Assembly (NCBI GenBank): GCA_023263735.1
Contig: JALQUQ010000075.1
Coordinates: 1-10,428, forward strand
Length of the DNA: 10,428 bases
Direction: 5' to 3'
Source: Paracoccaceae bacterium
Lineage (GTDB): Bacteria > Pseudomonadota > Alphaproteobacteria > Rhodobacterales > Rhodobacteraceae
Shown: positions 7,121-10,428 of the stretch, piece after piece
How the letters are laid out: each line of letters begins with the position of its first letter
Numbering within the stretch: the first letter of the stretch is position 1
Program-made: the position numbers and the translations under genes
The notes under the pieces: generated by a model
What the model saw: only the letters and a program-made list of their open reading frames with translations
Told to the model about the DNA's origin: nothing
Database searches by the model: none

Positions 7121-7147
7121 CTTTACACAAGCACATGCAATGTAAAG
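7121..7147. repeat. Perfect 7-bp inverted repeat, probable operator on the hydrolase side
   Basis: CTTTACA (7121-7127) and TGTAAAG (7141-7147) form a perfect inverted repeat with a 13-bp spacer; the arms are 20 bp apart start to start, about two helical turns, as expected for a dimeric DNA-binding protein. The left arm contains TTTACA, which could act as a -35 element for the plus-strand operon, although no convincing -10 follows at normal spacing (GATTAT at 7147-7152 needs 19 bp). A smaller inverted repeat, ACATGCAATGT (7133-7143), lies at its right side. The sequence is unlike the KdgR-box, so a second regulator is possible. Confidence 0.4.
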
Positions 7148-7235
7148 ATTATTTTTTCTGGACAGCTAGCATATTAGTGTTGAAACTTAAGAGGACTCGT
7201 GGTTGCATCTTGGGGGCGACGAGGGTTCGAGCATC

Positions 7236-7273
7236 GCACCCCGGTGCTTGGGCCAAGGGTCGCTCGGCCCTTG
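7236..7273 (+). promoter_or_regulatory. Two stem-loops in the leader of the GH105 gene
   Basis: Two GC-rich hairpins can form in the putative 5' untranslated region. GCACC-CC-GGTGC spans 7236-7247; its 2-nt loop would force the closing pair to open. CAAGGG, an 8-nt loop and CCCTTG span 7254-7273. No U-run follows either, so they do not form an intrinsic terminator, and they match no riboswitch class I recognise. They may stabilise the message or simply reflect GC-rich sequence. The region is open in the frame of the hydrolase from a TTG at 7203, but its Cys/Arg/Gly-rich translation with AGG codons does not look like protein. Confidence 0.3.
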
Positions 7274-7307
7274 CGGTTCGGTCAAATTGAGGGAGAGGTG
7301 CGGGCAG

Positions 7308-8426
7308 ATGGATCCGCTGTTACGGCAAAAAGATCACTTCATCTCACGCGCTGAGGTTTGCACCCTCATCGACCGGCTGACGAACAATCTGATCAACATC
7401 AAGGATGAAACCGGCGAATTTCTGCTGCGTCTGGAAGATGGCCGCGTCATCGACACCAAGGGCTGGGCCGGTTGGGAATGGACCCATGGCATCGGCCTTT
7501 ATGGTCTGCTGAAATACTGGCAACTGACCGGAAATCCGGCGGCGATGGACATCATTCGCGGCTGGTTTCGCGACCGTCTGGCCGAGGGGACGCCGACCAA
7601 GAACATCAACACCGTCGCCCCGTTCCTGACGCTGGCGCATTTGCACGAAATCGCGCCTGACCCGACGTGGGTTCCCTTGCTGGACACATGGGCCGAATGG
7701 GTCATGCACGAAATGCCCAAGACCGAAAAGGGCGGGCTTCAGCACATCGTCTACAACAGCGTGAACCACCAGCAGATGTGGGATGACACGCTGATGATGT
7801 CGGTTCTGCCGCTGGCCAAGATCGGCCTTGTGCTGAACCGGCCCGAATATGTCGAGGAAGCCAAGTATCAATTCCTGATCCACGCCCAATATCTGATGGA
7901 TACGGACACCGGCCTTTGGTTCCACGGCTGGACCTTTGACGGAACCCATAATTTTGCCAAGGCCCGTTGGGCGCGGGGCAATGTCTGGGTCACCATCGCG
8001 ATTCCGGAATTCATCGAAATGCTGGATTTGCCGCCCGGCGATCCTCTGCGGCGCCATCTGATCGCCATTCTGGAACGTCAGGCCGAAGCCTTGGCCAAAA
8101 CGCAGGATGAAAGCGGGCTGTGGCACACGCTGATCGATGATCCGAACAGCTATCTTGAGGCCTCGGCGACTGCCGGTTTCGCCTATGGTCTGATGAAGGG
8201 GGCGCGCAAACGCTATCTGGATCGCAGCTATCTGGCAGTGGCCGAGCGGGCGATGAAGGCGGTGGTGGCGAACATCTCGGCCAATGGCGAATTGCAGCAG
8301 GTGTCGTTCGGAACGCCCATCTTTGGCGATCTGGACGGCTATCGCAACATTCCCCGCACCTCGATGCCCTATGGTCAGGCCATGGCGATGTTCTGTCTGA
8401 CCGAACTCTTGCGCAGCCATATCTGA
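7308..8426 (+). CDS. GH105 unsaturated glucuronyl/galacturonyl (rhamnogalacturonyl) hydrolase
   Basis: This 372-residue enzyme belongs to glycoside hydrolase family 105 (YteR/YesR/RhiN type). It removes the 4,5-unsaturated uronic acid left by polysaccharide lyases at the non-reducing end of short oligosaccharides. The product rearranges to 5-keto-4-deoxyuronate, which enters the KDG pathway. There is no signal peptide, so it acts in the cytoplasm on imported fragments. The expected (alpha/alpha)6-barrel landmarks are present: WAGWEWTHGIGLYGLL at 53-68, MWDDTLMM at 157-164 with Asp160 the probable catalytic acid (equivalent to YteR Asp143), WFHGW at 204-208, RWARGNVW at 220-227 and YLEASATAGFAYGLMKG at 282-298. 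ATG 7308, preceded by GGGAGAGG, gives the family length; an in-frame TTG at 7203 is rejected. It is the first gene of an operon with ABC-transporter genes. Whether the partner sugar is rhamnose, galacturonate or another is unknown. Confidence 0.92.
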   Translation: MDPLLRQKDHFISRAEVCTLIDRLTNNLINIKDETGEFLLRLEDGRVIDTKGWAGWEWTHGIGLYGLLKYWQLTGNPAAMDIIRGWFRDRLAEGTPTKNINTVAPFLTLAHLHEIAPDPTWVPLLDTWAEWVMHEMPKTEKGGLQHIVYNSVNHQQMWDDTLMMSVLPLAKIGLVLNRPEYVEEAKYQFLIHAQYLMDTDTGLWFHGWTFDGTHNFAKARWARGNVWVTIAIPEFIEMLDLPPGDPLRRHLIAILERQAEALAKTQDESGLWHTLIDDPNSYLEASATAGFAYGLMKGARKRYLDRSYLAVAERAMKAVVANISANGELQQVSFGTPIFGDLDGYRNIPRTSMPYGQAMAMFCLTELLRSHI

Positions 8427-8446
8427 CCCGACGTTTCACCCAAGAA

Positions 8447-8497
8447 GCCGGCAACCGGCCATCCCAATCATTGTCGACATCCGGCGGGAGGGCCGGA
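8447..8497 (+). other. Two stem-loops between the hydrolase and binding-protein genes
   Basis: In the 87-bp gap, GCCGG-caa-CCGGC (8447-8459) and TCCGGC-gggagg-GCCGGA (8480-8497) can each form a compact stem. The second ends six bases before the GGAGG ribosome-binding site of the binding-protein gene. Neither is followed by a U-run. Such structures can protect the downstream binding-protein message from 5'-directed decay or tune its translation; that role is inferred, not shown. Confidence 0.35.
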
Positions 8498-8513
8498 CCA
8501 ACGGAGGAAAACC

Positions 8514-9791
8514 ATGACGACGAACAGACGCCAATTCCTTGGCACCATGGGGGCCGCGGCCGCCGCCGCGATGGCCGGTTTGCCCGCTTGGGCACAGGCC
8601 CGCTCGATCCGCCATTTCTGGTGGGGCAACCCCGAACGCGACAAGCGCACCTTTGCCGTGATCGACGTGTTCCAGAAAAACCACGCCGATATCGCCGTTT
8701 CGGGCGAAACCATCGGCTGGGGCGATTACTGGACCAAGATGGCCACCCAGACCGCCGGCGGCAACATGGCCGATCTGGTGCAGATGGATTACCGCTATCT
8801 GTTTGAATATGTGCACCGCGGCGCGCTGCAGTCGCTGGATGACCACATCGGCAAAGGGCTTGACCTGTCGAACTTTGACAAGAACGCGCTTCAGGGCGGC
8901 GTCGTCGATGGCAAGCTTTACGCGCTGAACATCGGCTCCAACAGCCAGATCACCGCCTATAACAAGCGCATGTTCCAAGAGGCCGGTATCGAGGTCGATC
9001 CGATCAACTGGACCTGGGAAGATTTCGGCGCGGTGCTGGAGAAAGTCACCTCGCATTACGGCGGCGCGGTCAAAGGCTCGGACGACCTGTCGCTGACCTT
9101 GGAAGTGTTCGAAGCCTATGCCCGCCAGAACGGCCATGAATTCTTTGACGCCGACGGCAATGTTCAGGCCACCGCCGATGACGTGGCGGGGTACTGGAAC
9201 ATGTGGAAGGAATGGCGTGACGCGGGTGTGGTTTCCCCGAAAGAGCGCACCGTCATTCTGGACGCCAAGATGCAGGATGCGGGCACCGTCAAGGGCGATG
9301 CGGCGATGACCACCCATTGGTCGAACCAGATGGTCGCGCTTCAGGCCCTGATGACCGATGAAATCGGCGCAGGCATGATCCCGCACAAGGCTGGCGGCCA
9401 GCCCGGCCAGTTCATCAAGCCGTCGATGTTCATGTCGCTGACCCGCGATGCCAAAGATGTCGAGGCCGCGATTGCCTATATGAACGACTGGATCAACGAA
9501 CCCGAGACCTACACCATTCTGGGTCTGGAACGCGGCATCCCGGCCAATGCGAATGTCCGCGCCGCACTGGCCCCGGCCTTTACCCCGATCGAAAAGGCCG
9601 GTGTGGATTTCTTCAACGCCATTCAGGACAAGGTGGCCCCGCTGCCGCTGCCCGCTCCGAAAGGCGCAGGCGAAGTTCGCGACGCCTTCATGCGTGTGGG
9701 CACCGATGTGGTTCTGGGCAATGTCGAAGTGGCCGAGGCCGCCGGCGCCTTTATCCAAGAAGCGCAAGACATCGTTGATCGCGCCCGCTAA
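8514..9791 (+). CDS. ABC transporter sugar-binding protein (family 1, oligogalacturonide-type), Tat-exported
   Basis: This 425-residue periplasmic solute-binding protein would capture an oligosaccharide and deliver it to the membrane permease encoded next. The N-terminus is a twin-arginine signal: NRRQFLG at residues 4-10, an Ala-rich hydrophobic core, and AQA just before Arg30 as the probable cleavage site, so it is likely exported folded. The mature part shows the family-1 binding-protein pattern, such as WWGNPERDKRTFAVIDVF near 36-53, GWGDYWTKMATQTAGG at 68-83 and GKLYALNIGSNSQ further on. The opening resembles, from memory, TogB of the oligogalacturonide transporter TogMNAB. With GH105 before it and a KdgR-like regulator opposite, an unsaturated uronide-containing oligosaccharide is the likely ligand. 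ATG 8514 is supported by GGAGG six bases upstream. The exact ligand cannot be read from sequence. Confidence 0.88.
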   Translation: MTTNRRQFLGTMGAAAAAAMAGLPAWAQARSIRHFWWGNPERDKRTFAVIDVFQKNHADIAVSGETIGWGDYWTKMATQTAGGNMADLVQMDYRYLFEYVHRGALQSLDDHIGKGLDLSNFDKNALQGGVVDGKLYALNIGSNSQITAYNKRMFQEAGIEVDPINWTWEDFGAVLEKVTSHYGGAVKGSDDLSLTLEVFEAYARQNGHEFFDADGNVQATADDVAGYWNMWKEWRDAGVVSPKERTVILDAKMQDAGTVKGDAAMTTHWSNQMVALQALMTDEIGAGMIPHKAGGQPGQFIKPSMFMSLTRDAKDVEAAIAYMNDWINEPETYTILGLERGIPANANVRAALAPAFTPIEKAGVDFFNAIQDKVAPLPLPAPKGAGEVRDAFMRVGTDVVLGNVEVAEAAGAFIQEAQDIVDRAR

Positions 9792-9812
9792 GGCCCGGTC
9801 ATCCTCCCGTGC

Positions 9813-9842
9813 CCGGCCCCTTTGGTCATCCATTGGGGCCGG
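9813..9842 (+). other. Strong stem-loop after the binding-protein gene
   Basis: CCGGCCCC (9813-9820) and GGGGCCGG (9835-9842) form a perfect 8-bp GC-only stem with a 14-nt loop, 21 bp after the binding-protein stop codon. No U-tract follows, so full termination is unlikely. A stem at this place between binding-protein and permease genes is typical of transport operons, where it protects the 3' end of the abundant binding-protein message and lowers permease expression. The structural part is seen directly; the role is inferred by analogy with malE-malF. Confidence 0.55.
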
Positions 9843-9881
9843 TGCATTCCGGAGCCACCTTCCACACAGGGTTTTCGGCCG

Positions 9882-10428
9882 ATGAAAAAGTTCTTCACCC
9901 GAAACGCACCCGGCTACATCTTTTTGACGCCGTGGTTTCTTGGGTTCTTCCTTTTGGCCATCGGGCCGATCCTTGCCTCGTTGTATTTGTCCTTCACCAA
10001 ATACGACATGGTCAGCGATCCGCAGTGGGTCGGGCTTAAGAACTATGACTATATGTTCAACCGCGACCGAAGGTTCTGGAAGGCGCTGACGGTCACCTTC
10101 AGCTATGTCGCGATGGCCGTGCCCGCGCGTCTGGCCATGGCCTTGGCGGTGGCGATGCTTCTGGACAAGGGGTTGCGCACCATCGGTCTTTACCGCGCGA
10201 TCTTTTACCTGCCGTCGCTGCTCGGGGCATCGATTGCCATCGCGATCCTGTGGCAACAATTGTTCGAGGTGAACGGTGTCGTCAACCGCCTGCTGGCCAT
10301 GGTGGGCATTGACGGCCCGGCGTGGATTTCCGACCCAAAAACCTCGCTTTATACCCTTGTCGTCTTGGCGATGTGGCAGTTCGGCTCGCCCATGCTGATC
10401 TTTCTGGCCGGTCTGCGTGGCATCCCGA
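9882..10428 (+). CDS. ABC transporter permease, MalF-type (partial, C-terminus beyond right edge)
   Basis: This is the inner-membrane permease of the sugar importer, cut by the right edge after 182 complete codons. The N-terminal cytoplasmic stretch MKKFFTRNAPGYIF leads into hydrophobic segments at about 12-36, 70-94, 105-125 and 155-176. YRAIFYLPSLLG at 104-115 and the final FLAGLRGIP are typical of MalF-like permeases. The EAA loop that contacts the ATPase would begin just past the edge. ATG 9882 is the only sensible start, though the ribosome-binding site before it is poor, with only AGGG about 10 bases upstream. Together with the strong stem-loop before it, this would keep permease levels well below those of the binding protein. 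A second MalG-type permease and an ATPase are expected further right. Confidence 0.9.
   Translation, partial: MKKFFTRNAPGYIFLTPWFLGFFLLAIGPILASLYLSFTKYDMVSDPQWVGLKNYDYMFNRDRRFWKALTVTFSYVAMAVPARLAMALAVAMLLDKGLRTIGLYRAIFYLPSLLGASIAIAILWQQLFEVNGVVNRLLAMVGIDGPAWISDPKTSLYTLVVLAMWQFGSPMLIFLAGLRGIP

Noticed and set aside
7203..7307. N-terminal extension of the GH105 protein from TTG 7203, preceded by AGAGGA
   Set aside because: The added 35 residues are Cys/Gly/Arg-rich, use AGG codons and lie beyond the family's normal start. ATG 7308 gives the expected length. The upstream start cannot be fully excluded.
7344..8420. A 358-codon minus-strand open frame opposite the GH105 gene
   Set aside because: It mirrors the GH105 frame, has a biased composition and no motif; the plus-strand product is clearly the real gene.
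8436..10259. A 607-codon open frame on the minus strand opposite the binding-protein and permease genes
   Set aside because: The translation is rich in His, Arg and Gly with no domain, and it lies fully antisense to two genes with clear family motifs. It is a by-product of high-GC codon use on the plus strand.

Overview
The window looks like chromosomal DNA from a high-GC alphaproteobacterium, most probably of the Rhodobacteraceae/Paracoccaceae group. The pointers are the strong G/C preference at third codon positions, the urease gene order ureD-ureA-ureJ-ureB followed by a small Met-rich protein, and the long proteobacterial form of indolepyruvate oxidoreductase. This placement is inferred from gene content and protein similarity recalled from memory; no database search was made.

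Left part (1-2228, all minus strand): the first half of a urease operon, read right to left. It holds ureD (nickel-insertion chaperone), ureA (gamma subunit), a ureJ/hupE-type nickel-permease-like membrane protein, ureB (beta subunit) and the 5' part of a small protein that runs off the left edge. ureC and ureEFG are expected further left. The genes are tightly packed, and three of the stop codons overlap or abut the ribosome-binding site of the next gene. A 224-bp gap (2229-2452) with an AT-rich core separates ureD from the next locus and probably carries the urease promoter.

Middle part (2453-7050, minus strand): iorA and iorB, which overlap by 4 bp, encode an indolepyruvate (arylpyruvate) ferredoxin oxidoreductase of the long type. 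IorA combines a thiamine-diphosphate enzyme with a C-terminal ferredoxin-like domain. IorB carries about 300 extra C-terminal residues. Ninety bp upstream, in the same direction, lies an IclR-family regulator that strongly resembles the KdgR repressor of pectin/uronate catabolism.

Right part (7051-10428, plus strand): an AT-rich divergent regulatory region, then an operon for unsaturated uronyl-oligosaccharides. It contains a cytoplasmic GH105 unsaturated glucuronyl/galacturonyl hydrolase, a Tat-exported sugar-binding protein, and the 5' part of a MalF-type ABC permease that runs off the right edge. GH105 action releases 5-keto-4-deoxyuronate, which is converted to 2-keto-3-deoxygluconate (KDG), the known inducer of KdgR in enterobacteria. 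A divergent KdgR-like regulator therefore fits well. A 19-bp KdgR-box-like site overlaps the -10 of the regulator's own predicted promoter, and a perfect 7-bp inverted repeat lies on the hydrolase side. Stem-loops without U-tracts sit in the hydrolase leader and in both gaps flanking the binding-protein gene.

No tRNA, rRNA, CRISPR array, insertion sequence or canonical rho-independent terminator was seen. No clearly unprecedented system is evident. The most worthwhile leads are the intergenic operator architecture, the position of iorAB behind a uronate-type regulator, and the small Met-rich protein inside the urease operon.
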